64,000 nucleotides of DNA from Winogradskyella forsetii (GTDB lineage: Bacteria; Bacteroidota; Bacteroidia; Flavobacteriales; Flavobacteriaceae), in contig NZ_CP053348.1 of assembly GCF_013394595.1 (NCBI RefSeq), positions 4,064,501-4,128,500 on the forward strand, in the 5' to 3' direction. The position numbers were made by a program, and so were the translations under genes. Below, piece after piece: positions 27,579-35,427 of the stretch (within the stretch, counting starts at the first letter, position 1; each line of letters starts with the position of its first letter). The notes beneath the pieces were generated by a model. The model did not search any database. It worked only from the letters and a program-made list of their open reading frames with translations, and was not told where the DNA came from.

Positions 27579-28007
27579 TTAAGAATATTTGTGAATTGAT
27601 TTTTTATAGTTGGCATAAAAATGAACAGGAAGAATGATTAAAACCGAAATTAAAATTGCACCAAGTAACCAGGCATTAGCATAAGGCCATTGCATCATTT
27701 GAAATACCAAACTCATAACCAAAAGAAGAATAACTATAAAACCTGCTGAAAACTTCAACTTATTAACCGTAATGATTTGTTTGGCAAGTTTTTGATGATG
27801 AGTCTCCAATTGTAGATTCTGAAAACTTGTATAACCACCGAATTTCTGCAGAGCTTGTTGATATAATATGTTAAAATCATCAGCATCTTGATTTTCAATA
27901 TAGGTACAGATATGATCCACCAAATCCTCTTTTAAGTCTTTGTTTTCCACACCATATAACGCTAAGCTGTTTTCTATAAAAGCAATATGTTTTTCTGACA
28001 ATTCCAT
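27579..28007 (-). CDS. PadR-linked membrane protein with HAAS-like N-terminus
   Basis: A 142-residue protein. The N-terminal 60 residues (SLALYGVENKDLKEDLVDHI, FNILYQQALQKFGG) look like the helical HAAS/DUF1700-type domain that commonly pairs with PadR regulators. Two membrane helices follow after residue 85, around MMQWPYANAW, and a basic tail ends the protein. It starts 2 nt after the PadR stop. By analogy it may be the partner through which PadR senses the envelope, but this is inference. Confidence 0.7.
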   Translation of the reverse strand: MELSEKHIAFIENSLALYGVENKDLKEDLVDHICTYIENQDADDFNILYQQALQKFGGYTSFQNLQLETHHQKLAKQIITVNKLKFSAGFIVILLLVMSLVFQMMQWPYANAWLLGAILISVLIILPVHFYANYKKSIHKYS

Positions 28008-28009
28008 AT

Positions 28010-28342
28010 TTATATGGGTTTAGGATTAAAAATTAAACTCAAGGTCTCAATAAAATCATTGATTTCTTCAGTAACAGTCTCGACCATTTTCTTCCCTTCT
28101 TTGGTGACTTTATAATATTTTCTAACACGCTTCCCAATAAAAACCTTTTCGGTTTCCAACACCTTTTTTGCTTCAAGCTTGTGTAGAATGGGATATAATG
28201 CACCTTCTGAAATATCAATTTTTCCCGAAGTCATTTTTTTTACGTCTTGCGTAATCTCGTAACCATACATTCTACCCTTAGTATTTATAAGCGCTAGAAT
28301 GATTGGTTGCAACGTTCCTTTTGTTAATTCTTTGCTATACAT
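28010..28342 (-). CDS. PadR-family transcriptional regulator
   Basis: A winged-helix repressor of about 110 residues starting MYSKELTKGTLQPIILALI. It has GRMYGYEITQDV, ISEGALYPILHKLEAKKVL and the wing region RVRKYYKVTKEGKKM, all diagnostic of PadR. The start at 28342 is preferred over an in-frame ATG 15 nt upstream, because a TATATTTG promoter box (28347-28354) lies between them. It leads an operon with two small membrane proteins and a serine hydrolase, and probably represses its own promoter. Confidence 0.88.
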   Translation of the reverse strand: MYSKELTKGTLQPIILALINTKGRMYGYEITQDVKKMTSGKIDISEGALYPILHKLEAKKVLETEKVFIGKRVRKYYKVTKEGKKMVETVTEEINDFIETLSLIFNPKPI

Positions 28343-28346
28343 AATG

Positions 28347-28354
28347 CAAATATA
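28347..28354 (-). promoter_or_regulatory. padR operon promoter -7 box 4 nt before the ATG
   Basis: TATATTTG on the minus strand, then CATT, then ATG. It overlaps the longer possible reading frame, so it helps set the true start, and it implies a leaderless mRNA. Confidence 0.5.
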
Positions 28355-28442
28355 CATTTTATATAAATGTATCCTAATTAAATGTAAAAAAATGTTATTA
28401 TTAAACCCTTGTTATAAGTTTTACTTTCATAGCAATGCTTTG

Positions 28443-28450
28443 TATCTTTG
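28443..28450 (+). promoter_or_regulatory. sufS promoter -7 box
   Basis: TATCTTTG lies 5 nt before the ATG at 28456 and 20 nt before the ATG at 28471. It falls inside the longest possible reading frame, which begins at 28435, so that longest start is unlikely. Confidence 0.5.
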
Positions 28451-28470
28451 TGTTTATGGAATTAGAACTT

Positions 28471-29685
28471 ATGTTTGATGTACAGAAAATAAGAAAAGAC
28501 TTCCCAATACTTCAACGTGAAGTTAACGGGAAACCACTCATTTATTTCGATAATGCTGCAACGTCTCAAACACCTCAACAGGTCATTGACGTTATTGTCG
28601 ATTATTACAGTAATTACAACGCCAATATTCACAGAGGCGTCCATAGTTTAAGTCAGGAAGCGACTGATGCTTATGAGCAAGCGCGATTAAAAATCCAAAC
28701 GCATTTCAATGCCAAACATAGCCATGAGATTATTTTCACTTCTGGCACAACGCATGGCATCAATTTAGTGGCTAACGGATTTTCTTCAATTTTGAAAAAA
28801 GGCGATGAAATTATGGTATCGGCTTTAGAGCACCATAGTAATATTGTGCCTTGGCAAATGCTCTGTGAACGTACAGGCGCAACCCTAAAAGTGATTCCTA
28901 TGAATCAAAATGGTGAATTGATACTTTCCGAATATGACGAATTACTGAATGAAAACACCAAGTTGGTATTTGTAAACCATATTTCAAATGCTTTAGGAAC
29001 TATAAATCCCATTGAATACATCATAAAAGAAGCACATAAGGTTGGTGCTGCCGTTTTAGTGGATGGCGCGCAATCCTGTCCGCATATAAGACCAGATGTT
29101 CAAGCTTTGGATGTTGATTTTTATGTTTGTTCGGCTCATAAAATGTGTGGTCCAACTGGTGTTGGTATGCTCTACGGAAAAGAGGAATGGTTAAATACAT
29201 TACCTCCATACCAAGGTGGAGGTGAAATGATTGCTGAAGTCTCTTTCGAAAAAACCACGTATGCAGGTTTACCTCATAAATTCGAAGCTGGAACACCAAA
29301 CATCTGTGGAGGGATAGCCTTTGGAGCAGCTTTAGATTTTATGAACACGATTGGCTTTGACAATATTGCTAAGTATGAAGATGAGCTTTTAGATTATGGA
29401 ACCGCAGAGTTACTCAAAATTGAAGGCTTAAAAATTTACGGCACAGCAAAAAATAAAACCTCTGTAATTTCATTTAATGTTGGGTCTATTCATCCTTATG
29501 ATATTGGAACTATTTTAGACAAAATGGGAATTGCCGTGCGTACAGGTCATCATTGTGCCCAACCTATTATGGATTTTTATAAAATTCCCGGAACCATAAG
29601 AGCATCTTTTATGTTTTATAATACTAAGGCAGAAATTGATGCCTTTATAACAGCGCTTAAAAAAGCAATAATGATGTTATCTTAA
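28471..29685 (+). CDS. sufS: Cysteine desulfurase SufS
   Basis: A 404-residue PLP enzyme that takes sulfur from cysteine and passes it to SufE for cluster assembly. It has YFDNAATSQTP, HRGVHSLSQEAT, FTSGTTHGIN, the PLP-lysine motif SAHKMCGPTGVG and the active-site cysteine in RTGHHCAQPIMDFY, typical of group II desulfurases. The start MFDVQKIRKDFPIL is chosen by family resemblance; an ATG five codons earlier (28456) is also possible and would be leaderless. It begins the second half of the suf cluster, with its own promoter. Confidence 0.95.
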   Translation: MFDVQKIRKDFPILQREVNGKPLIYFDNAATSQTPQQVIDVIVDYYSNYNANIHRGVHSLSQEATDAYEQARLKIQTHFNAKHSHEIIFTSGTTHGINLVANGFSSILKKGDEIMVSALEHHSNIVPWQMLCERTGATLKVIPMNQNGELILSEYDELLNENTKLVFVNHISNALGTINPIEYIIKEAHKVGAAVLVDGAQSCPHIRPDVQALDVDFYVCSAHKMCGPTGVGMLYGKEEWLNTLPPYQGGGEMIAEVSFEKTTYAGLPHKFEAGTPNICGGIAFGAALDFMNTIGFDNIAKYEDELLDYGTAELLKIEGLKIYGTAKNKTSVISFNVGSIHPYDIGTILDKMGIAVRTGHHCAQPIMDFYKIPGTIRASFMFYNTKAEIDAFITALKKAIMMLS

Positions 29686-29731
29686 ACTTTGGCATTAAAA
29701 GTGTATTTTGTAAGCTCCAAAACCATTACAA

Positions 29732-30553
29732 ATGAAATTTTTATTAAGTTTATTCACCCTTATAATGACGTTTAGCTCTTGTGATTCGTCTAAAAAAGCC
29801 GCTGAGCTTAAAGAAACAATGCAAAAAAGACTTTCTGGAACCTACAATATAACCCAGCTTAAAAAGGAAGATGTGCTTTCTAACAAAATTACTATTTCTT
29901 TTGACGAAACATCAAATAAGGTCACAGGTTTTGCAGGTTGCAATAGTTTCTTCGGTAGTTACACCTTGGAAAATAATAGGATAGCGTTCAATAACCTGGC
30001 TGCTTCAAAAAAATTCTGTCCAAATGATATCATGAAATTTGAAAATCAGTTTTTAGAATCCTTGAGAGCGGTAGATGCATTTTCAAAACGTGGCGATAAC
30101 ATAGTTTTTTCGGCAGAAGATGAGACTATGATCATTGGGACAGAAGCCATTGGCGAGTCTAAAAAAAGTTCGGTTGTAAACTACAGGGATAATACAGCCG
30201 TGAAATACCAGTCGATTTCCAGAGGCGCTTTTGATTTTATAATGCTTTCGAAAACAAAACTATCAATTTCTAAAGATAGTAGTCTTAAGACTATTGATAA
30301 ATATCAAATTGAAGCGGAAGATTGGCAAGCTGTAAATGCATTGATTGAAGCTATTGACGTAGAATCCATTCAAAATTTAACACCGCCTTCTAAAAAGCAT
30401 CAATATGATGGCGCACCTTTGGCCACTTTAGCCATAATAATTGGCGATGTGGAATATATGACACCTGCTTTTGACCACGGCAATCCACCAGAAGCCATCG
30501 AAGCTTTAGTTAATAAAGTGTTATCAATTAAAGAAAACACGTTAAAACAATAG
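29732..30553 (+). CDS. META-domain lipoprotein
   Basis: A 273-residue lipoprotein with lipobox C17 (TFSSCDS). The first domain (about residues 35-125) has the META/HslJ pattern: SGTYNITQL, FDETSNKVTGFAGCNSFFGSY and FNNLAASKKFCPNDIM. A second domain of about 120 residues (DNTAVKYQSISRGAFDFIML onwards) is beta-rich and ends in a repeated hydrophobic pattern; its family was not recognised. It sits 46 nt after sufS and 33 nt before sufE in the same direction, so is likely co-transcribed. Its role in Fe-S metabolism, if any, is unknown. Confidence 0.85.
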   Translation: MKFLLSLFTLIMTFSSCDSSKKAAELKETMQKRLSGTYNITQLKKEDVLSNKITISFDETSNKVTGFAGCNSFFGSYTLENNRIAFNNLAASKKFCPNDIMKFENQFLESLRAVDAFSKRGDNIVFSAEDETMIIGTEAIGESKKSSVVNYRDNTAVKYQSISRGAFDFIMLSKTKLSISKDSSLKTIDKYQIEAEDWQAVNALIEAIDVESIQNLTPPSKKHQYDGAPLATLAIIIGDVEYMTPAFDHGNPPEAIEALVNKVLSIKENTLKQ

Positions 30554-30561
30554 CGATTTTG

Positions 30562-30569
30562 TAATTTTG
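30562..30569 (+). promoter_or_regulatory. Possible internal promoter box before sufE
   Basis: TAATTTTG matches TAnnTTTG and ends 17 nt before the sufE ATG. It could give separate expression of sufE within the operon. Confidence 0.35.
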
Positions 30570-30586
30570 CACAAAAGATTGAGACT

Positions 30587-31009
30587 ATGACCATTGAAGA
30601 CGTACAAAACGAAATTATTGATGAGTTTTCCATGTTTGAAGATTGGGAGGAACGCTACCAATACATGATAGATTTAGGGAAAGACTTACCTTTAATAGAC
30701 GAAAAATATAAAACTGAAGATAATATCATTAAAGGTTGCCAAAGTAAAGTTTGGGTGCATGCCAATATGCAAGATGATAAAGTGAACTTTACGGCAGATA
30801 GCGATGCCATTATTACCAAAGGAATTATAGCCATATTGATCCGCGTATTTTCAAATCAACATCCCAAGGATATTCTAGATGCGAATACTGATTTTATTGA
30901 TAAAATAGGATTAAAAGAACATTTATCACCAACTAGAGCCAATGGCTTAGTGAGTATGATAAAACAACTAAAAATGTACGCTATTGCGTACCAAACACAA
31001 TTGAGTTAA
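30587..31009 (+). CDS. sufE: Cysteine desulfuration protein SufE
   Basis: A 140-residue sulfur acceptor for SufS. The motif IIKGCQSKVWV places the persulfide cysteine at C51, and the protein keeps FSMFEDWEERYQYMIDLGK at the start and ALIRVFSNQ-like (IAILIRVFSNQHPKDIL) in the core. Start and length are normal for SufE. It is downstream of the META lipoprotein gene. Confidence 0.94.
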   Translation: MTIEDVQNEIIDEFSMFEDWEERYQYMIDLGKDLPLIDEKYKTEDNIIKGCQSKVWVHANMQDDKVNFTADSDAIITKGIIAILIRVFSNQHPKDILDANTDFIDKIGLKEHLSPTRANGLVSMIKQLKMYAIAYQTQLS

Positions 31010-31014
31010 TTTGT

Positions 31015-31052
31015 TTAGTCGTTCGTTGTTAAGGCGACAACTAAACGACTAA
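31015..31052. other. Intra-operon hairpin between sufE and sufT
   Basis: TTAGTCGTT/AACGACTAA outer arms and GTTGT/ACAAC inner arms enclose a 7-nt loop. No T-run follows, so it may stabilise or process mRNA rather than terminate it. Confidence 0.5.
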
Positions 31053-31101
31053 CTACTAAACAGATTTCCATTTGCATGGGAACTAAAAAACAAATTTTAA
31101 A

Positions 31102-31428
31102 ATGAGCGATACCACTATAGACACCGCAGTACTGGGAGAAAAAATTCTAAGAGTCATAAAAACCATATACGATCCTGAAATTCCTGTGGATATCTACGAA
31201 TTAGGGTTAATCTACGATGTTTTTGTAAACGAGGATTTCGAAGTGAAAATCTTAATGACCTTAACAACACCAAACTGTCCTGTGGCAGAAACCTTGCCTT
31301 TAGAGGTTGAGGAAAAAGTAAAATCCATTAACGAGGTTAAGGATGCCGAAGTAGAAATTACGTTCGATCCACCTTGGTCACAAGATTTAATGAGCGAGGA
31401 AGCCAAGTTAGAACTTGGTATGCTTTAA
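31102..31428 (+). CDS. sufT: Fe-S assembly protein SufT (DUF59/MIP18 family)
   Basis: A 108-residue protein of the MIP18/DUF59 family, acting as an accessory factor for cluster maturation. It has KTIYDPEIPVDIYELGLIYD, TTPNCPVAETLP (with the conserved Cys) and VEITFDPPWSQDLMSEEAK. Its usual place next to sufE/sufS in Bacteroidota supports the name. It is followed 26 nt later by a cupin gene. Confidence 0.9.
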   Translation: MSDTTIDTAVLGEKILRVIKTIYDPEIPVDIYELGLIYDVFVNEDFEVKILMTLTTPNCPVAETLPLEVEEKVKSINEVKDAEVEITFDPPWSQDLMSEEAKLELGML

Positions 31429-31454
31429 ACAATAGAAATACAAAAAAAAACATA

Positions 31455-31790
31455 TTGACAAAAGAAGTAATAAAGCACAATGAAGGGTTTGAAGCCTTAA
31501 ACCCAAATTTAAATAGGAAAGTAGTCAATTTAAAGGACTTAATGATTACGGTTATTGATTTCACAAATGGCCCAATGGCTCAACCAGATCCACCGCACAG
31601 TCATCCACATGAGCAAATAACTTATGTAGCCAGTGGATCATTAAAATTATTTATTGAAAATCGAGAATATGTTTTGAATGAAGGTGACGTATTCAAGATA
31701 GAGTCAAATCTTAGTCATACCGTACAAACCTTAACCGAAAAAGTAAGATTGATTGATAGTTTTAATCCAATTCGCGAAGATTTCCTATAA
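31455..31790 (+). CDS. Cupin-domain protein
   Basis: A single-domain cupin of about 111 residues with QPDPPHSHPHEQITYVASGS, an exact metal-binding motif 1 (H-x-H then E), and motif 2 with LNEGDVFKIESNLSHTVQT. I use the TTG at 31455, because the longer frame begins inside sufT in another frame and only homologous-looking sequence starts at about TKEVIKHNEGF. An A-rich stretch before the TTG fits Bacteroidota ribosome binding. The substrate is unknown; such small cupins are often isomerases or sensors. Confidence 0.78.
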   Translation: MTKEVIKHNEGFEALNPNLNRKVVNLKDLMITVIDFTNGPMAQPDPPHSHPHEQITYVASGSLKLFIENREYVLNEGDVFKIESNLSHTVQTLTEKVRLIDSFNPIREDFL

Positions 31791-32044
31791 AGATCTTGCC
31801 AGCCGATATCATAAATTACATCACATCTGGCAAATTAGAAGTTACACTCTTTGTAGGTTATGATTTCATAGGCTTATGTGATCAGAATTTAGGAAACTGC
31901 TTTATTAAAGACTTTGTAAATGCCAAGACCAAAACCTACTTCCTTAAAGGACGGTAAAAAACAAATTTAAAATCGTCCTTTAATGCCTTAGTTTATATTC
32001 CTAGATTCTTTAGAGAAATCTGGAATGTTAACAAAAGCCTCTTT
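31791..32044 (+). other. Gap with a short in-frame ORF before the ABC exporter
   Basis: A 53-codon frame (TTG 31796 to TAA 31957, starting LPADIINYITSGKLEVTL) is in the same frame as the ABC gene. After its TAA, 29 codons run on without a usual start codon but look like the cytoplasmic N-terminus of an ABC exporter (LKSSFNALVYIPRFFREIW). This points to a non-standard start, a lost start codon or a sequence error. Confidence 0.4.
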
Positions 32045-33754
32045 TTGCTGTCCGCTTTTTGCAGACTAATTGGCGCGGTACTTCCTGTTATCATTTTATG
32101 GGTAGGAAAATTGATTATCGATGAAATCATACTACAAATTTCATTGGATAATCCCGATTATTATACCCTTTGGACCTATGTGGCCTACGAGTTTGGCTTA
32201 ATTGTTCTTTCCGATTTAATTAGCAGAGCGATTTCTTTAACAGATGGTTTACTTGGCGACGAATATAATATTGCGACTTCGGTCACTATCATTAAAAAAA
32301 CCAATCAGATAAATATTAGTTTATTAGAAGATTCTGAATTTTACGACAAGCTAGAACGCGCAAGAACCCAAACGACTGGTCGTGTTGGGCTCATGTCTAA
32401 TGTACTCGGACAAGCCCAGAGTACTATTTCCATTGCGACGCTTGTTGCTGGTTTAATTTATTTTGAACCTTATTTAATTATACTTCTGGTTCTAAGCATT
32501 ATTCCGTCGTTTATAAATGAAGTCCGTTTTAGTCAACGCCAATATTCTTTAGCACGAAGCTGGACATCAGAACGACGCGAATTGGATTATTTGCGCTTTA
32601 TAGGTGCCAACGATAAAACCGCAAAAGAAATCAAGCTTTTTGGCTTAACTGATTTTGTAGTGGACCGTTTTAAAAACTTATCTGAAGAATATTACCAACT
32701 CAACAAATCCCTTTCCATTAAGCGTTCCGCTTTAGGATTTTTGTTTAATGTTTTAGGCTCTATCAGTTATTATGGTGCTTATGTGTTTATTATTTACCGT
32801 GTACTTTCAGGTGCCATTACCCTTGGGGAATTGACCTTTTTATCGGGTTCTTTTAATCGCTTAATGCGAAACCTTCAGGATTTCTTTTCAAAATTCACAC
32901 GTATTTCAGAAAGTGCACTGTATTTGAAAGATTATTTCGACTTTATTGATATTTCAATTGTTTCAAAAGTCAAGGAAGATGTTCCATTACCGAAAAAAAT
33001 TATAAAAGGTTTTGAATTTAAAGACGTTCGATTTGCTTATCCGAATTCTGAGGTTGAAATATTAAAAGGTCTTACGTTCCATCTTAAAGCAGGCGAAAAA
33101 CTTGCGTTTGTTGGTCAGAATGGTGCCGGAAAAACCACTTTAATTAAATTACTATTACGGTTTTACGAACCTACTTCGGGCGAAATATTATTAGATGGTA
33201 TCAACATAAACCGTTTCAATATCGCTGAGTATCAAGAATTTTTTGGCGTTATTTTTCAAGATTTCTTTAAATATGAATTTACTGTAAAGGAAAACATTGC
33301 CATTGGAAATATAGACGAATTGGAAAACCAAGCTAAAATTGAAAATGCTGCGGAGCTGAGTTTAGCCAACGATGTTGTATCCGAATTGAAACATGGTTAC
33401 AATCAGCAATTGGGAAAACGGTTTTCTAACGGCCAAGAATTATCTGGCGGTCAATGGCAAAAAGTGGCTTTAGCAAGAGCTTATATGAAAAGTGCTGAAG
33501 TAATGATACTAGACGAACCCACATCAGCACTAGACGCACGTGCAGAAAGTGAAGTGTTTGGTCGGTTTATTGGTTTAACAGAGGGTAAAACAAGTATTAT
33601 CATTTCACACAGATTTAGTACCGTTCGCCAAGCCGATAGAATTTTAGTGTTAGAACATGGGAAAGTTTTGGAAATTGGCACCCATGAAGAGCTGATAAAA
33701 AACCAAGATTTGTATTCCGAATTGTTTACGTTACAAGCCGAAGGCTATCAGTAA
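32045..33754 (+). CDS. ABC exporter, fused permease and ATPase (start uncertain)
   Basis: A half-transporter of at least 569 residues. The first 300 residues contain about five to six membrane helices (ABC exporter type 1), and the C-terminal ATPase has Walker A VGQNGAGKTTLI, Q-loop VIFQDFF, signature LSGGQWQKVALARA, Walker B VMILDEPTSALD and the switch His in ISHRFST. The frame given begins at a TTG, but family-like sequence extends about 29 codons upstream with no usual start, so the true N-terminus is probably missing from this call. It resembles MsbA/LmrA-like exporters; the substrate is unknown. It precedes the DUF2480 gene by 18 nt. Confidence 0.85.
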   Translation: MLSAFCRLIGAVLPVIILWVGKLIIDEIILQISLDNPDYYTLWTYVAYEFGLIVLSDLISRAISLTDGLLGDEYNIATSVTIIKKTNQINISLLEDSEFYDKLERARTQTTGRVGLMSNVLGQAQSTISIATLVAGLIYFEPYLIILLVLSIIPSFINEVRFSQRQYSLARSWTSERRELDYLRFIGANDKTAKEIKLFGLTDFVVDRFKNLSEEYYQLNKSLSIKRSALGFLFNVLGSISYYGAYVFIIYRVLSGAITLGELTFLSGSFNRLMRNLQDFFSKFTRISESALYLKDYFDFIDISIVSKVKEDVPLPKKIIKGFEFKDVRFAYPNSEVEILKGLTFHLKAGEKLAFVGQNGAGKTTLIKLLLRFYEPTSGEILLDGININRFNIAEYQEFFGVIFQDFFKYEFTVKENIAIGNIDELENQAKIENAAELSLANDVVSELKHGYNQQLGKRFSNGQELSGGQWQKVALARAYMKSAEVMILDEPTSALDARAESEVFGRFIGLTEGKTSIIISHRFSTVRQADRILVLEHGKVLEIGTHEELIKNQDLYSELFTLQAEGYQ

Positions 33755-33760
33755 AATATT

Positions 33761-33768
33761 TATCTTTG
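33761..33768 (+). promoter_or_regulatory. Promoter -7 box 4 nt before the DUF2480 ATG
   Basis: TATCTTTG, then TATT, then ATG. Another exact match in the near-leaderless arrangement. Confidence 0.5.
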
Positions 33769-33772
33769 TATT

Positions 33773-34288
33773 ATGGCAGAAGAGATTATTAATAGAGTCG
33801 CAATTAGCAAACTAAAAGTTATAGATCTAGAAGACTACTATCCAAAAGGCAATCGCATTCTTTTTGATATCAAAGATTGGTTGGTTGAAGGATTGGTGCT
33901 TCGTGAAAAAGAGTTTAGAGCTCATGTTGCAACTCATGACTGGTCGCAATACCAAAATACTTATGTGGCGTTGCATTGTTCAACCGATGCCATTGTGCCC
34001 GATTGGGCTTACATGTTGATATCGATTGCGCTTCAGCCGTTTTCAAAAGTAACCATTATTGGTTCTTTAGCCGATTTGGAATCTATTTTATACGCCGATA
34101 TTATTTCAAACTTGGATATATCGGAATTTGAAGATTTTCCTGTCATTATAAAAGGGTGTTCCCATAAACCCGTGCCTTCAAACGCATTAGTGTTATTATC
34201 CCAAAAATTGAAACCCGTAGCTAAATCCATTATGTTTGGAGAGGCTTGTTCTTCGGTGCCGCTCTACAAAAAACCTAAAAATAAATAA
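33773..34288 (+). CDS. DUF2480 family protein
   Basis: A 171-residue cytoplasmic protein, MAEEIINRVAISKLKVIDLEDYYP, with FDIKDWLVEGLVLREKEFR, YVALHCSTDAIVPDWAYMLI and IIKGCSHKPVP. This matches the DUF2480 family found next to suf and DUF3078 genes in Bacteroidota. Several conserved Cys and His (HCSTD, KGCSH, FGEACSSVPLYKK) could suggest a link to Fe-S or metal binding, but no function is established. It follows the ABC exporter gene closely. Confidence 0.85.
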   Translation: MAEEIINRVAISKLKVIDLEDYYPKGNRILFDIKDWLVEGLVLREKEFRAHVATHDWSQYQNTYVALHCSTDAIVPDWAYMLISIALQPFSKVTIIGSLADLESILYADIISNLDISEFEDFPVIIKGCSHKPVPSNALVLLSQKLKPVAKSIMFGEACSSVPLYKKPKNK

Positions 34289-34366
34289 TACGACCTTAGT
34301 GCGATACTGGTGTCTAAAAGATAATGATTTTATTATTTTTTAATTTAACAAAAATCGGAAAACACC

Positions 34367-34374
34367 TATATTTG
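34367..34374 (+). promoter_or_regulatory. Promoter -7 box of the DUF3078 gene
   Basis: TATATTTG 41 nt before the ATG at 34416, giving an ordinary leader of about 35 nt. Confidence 0.5.
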
Positions 34375-34415
34375 CACTCTAATAACGACTATAATTTACT
34401 TAAATCTAACCCATA

Positions 34416-35357
34416 ATGAATAAGAAATTACTTTTATCAGCATGCTTTATGTTTGCCATAACACTTGGTTTTGCGCAAACGAAAGAAGAATTACAAGCCC
34501 AAAAAGCAGAAAAACAAGCCGAAGCAGACAAGTTTCAAGCTGAAGCTGATGCCTTGCAAAAACAAATTGATGCCTTACCAGGTTGGAGAGTAGGTGCATT
34601 TGGTACTATTGGTGGTAGCCTATCTGAATTTAATAATTGGTATGCACAGGGAGCACCTAATAATAGTTCTGGAAATATTGGTATTACGTTTAATGCTTTT
34701 GCCAATAAAATCGAAGACAAATATTTTTGGAGAAACTCTTTAAACACCAACCTTTCTTGGGTAAAATTAGATAACAAAGATGTCGATACAGATAGTGATG
34801 ATTTTGAGCCAACGACAGATGTTTTCAATTTATCATCACTATACGGTAGAAACATAAGCAAAACTTGGGCTATATCTGGTTTAATGGAATACAGAACTAC
34901 ATTATTGGATAACTTTAACGATCCTGGCTACTTAGATCTTGGTGTTGGTGCGACATGGACACCAATCGAAAACTTAATCGTAGTGATCCACCCATTGAAC
35001 TACAACTTTGTATTTGCTGATAATGATGCCGTTTTTGAATCCTCTTTAGGTGCAAAAATTGTGGCGGATTATACAAGACAAATTGGTGCCATTGCTTTTA
35101 AGTCCAACTTTTCAACATTCCAAAGTTACGAATCTAGTGATTTATCTAACTGGACTTGGACGAACTCTTTTAGCTACACACTTTGGAAAATGATTGGTGT
35201 TGGTTTCGATTTTGCTTTAAGAAGCAACAAACAAGAAGCCTTAAGCTATGCTCTTGGTCAGTATGACCCAATGGGAACAGCGGCTGAACCAACATTTGAC
35301 AATATTGATAACAAATTACAATCGTATTACACTATTGGTTTGAGCTATAAGTTCTAA
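34416..35357 (+). CDS. DUF3078 family outer-membrane beta-barrel-like protein
   Basis: A 313-residue exported protein. A signal peptide (MNKKLLLSACFMFAITLGFAQ) is followed by a short coiled-coil segment rich in Lys, Glu and Gln (residues about 22-50) and then a beta-rich body with WRVGAFGTIGGSLSEFNNWYAQG, FANKIEDKYFWRNSLN and a C-terminal LQSYYTIGLSYKF. The aromatic C-terminal residue is usual for outer-membrane barrels. The family is commonly beside DUF2480 in Flavobacteriaceae; its function is unknown. It has its own promoter and a terminator. Confidence 0.85.
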   Translation: MNKKLLLSACFMFAITLGFAQTKEELQAQKAEKQAEADKFQAEADALQKQIDALPGWRVGAFGTIGGSLSEFNNWYAQGAPNNSSGNIGITFNAFANKIEDKYFWRNSLNTNLSWVKLDNKDVDTDSDDFEPTTDVFNLSSLYGRNISKTWAISGLMEYRTTLLDNFNDPGYLDLGVGATWTPIENLIVVIHPLNYNFVFADNDAVFESSLGAKIVADYTRQIGAIAFKSNFSTFQSYESSDLSNWTWTNSFSYTLWKMIGVGFDFALRSNKQEALSYALGQYDPMGTAAEPTFDNIDNKLQSYYTIGLSYKF

Positions 35358-35380
35358 TCGCAACTAATAGTTTTTAAAAA

Positions 35381-35413
35381 AAACCTATCTAGATTGAAAT
35401 TTAGATAGGTTTT
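35381..35413. terminator. Bidirectional terminator between DUF3078 and PBP1A genes
   Basis: AACCTATCTA/TAGATAGGTT arms with A-run on the left and T-run on the right, between two converging genes. Confidence 0.85.
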
Positions 35414-35427
35414 TTTATTTTCTAAAC

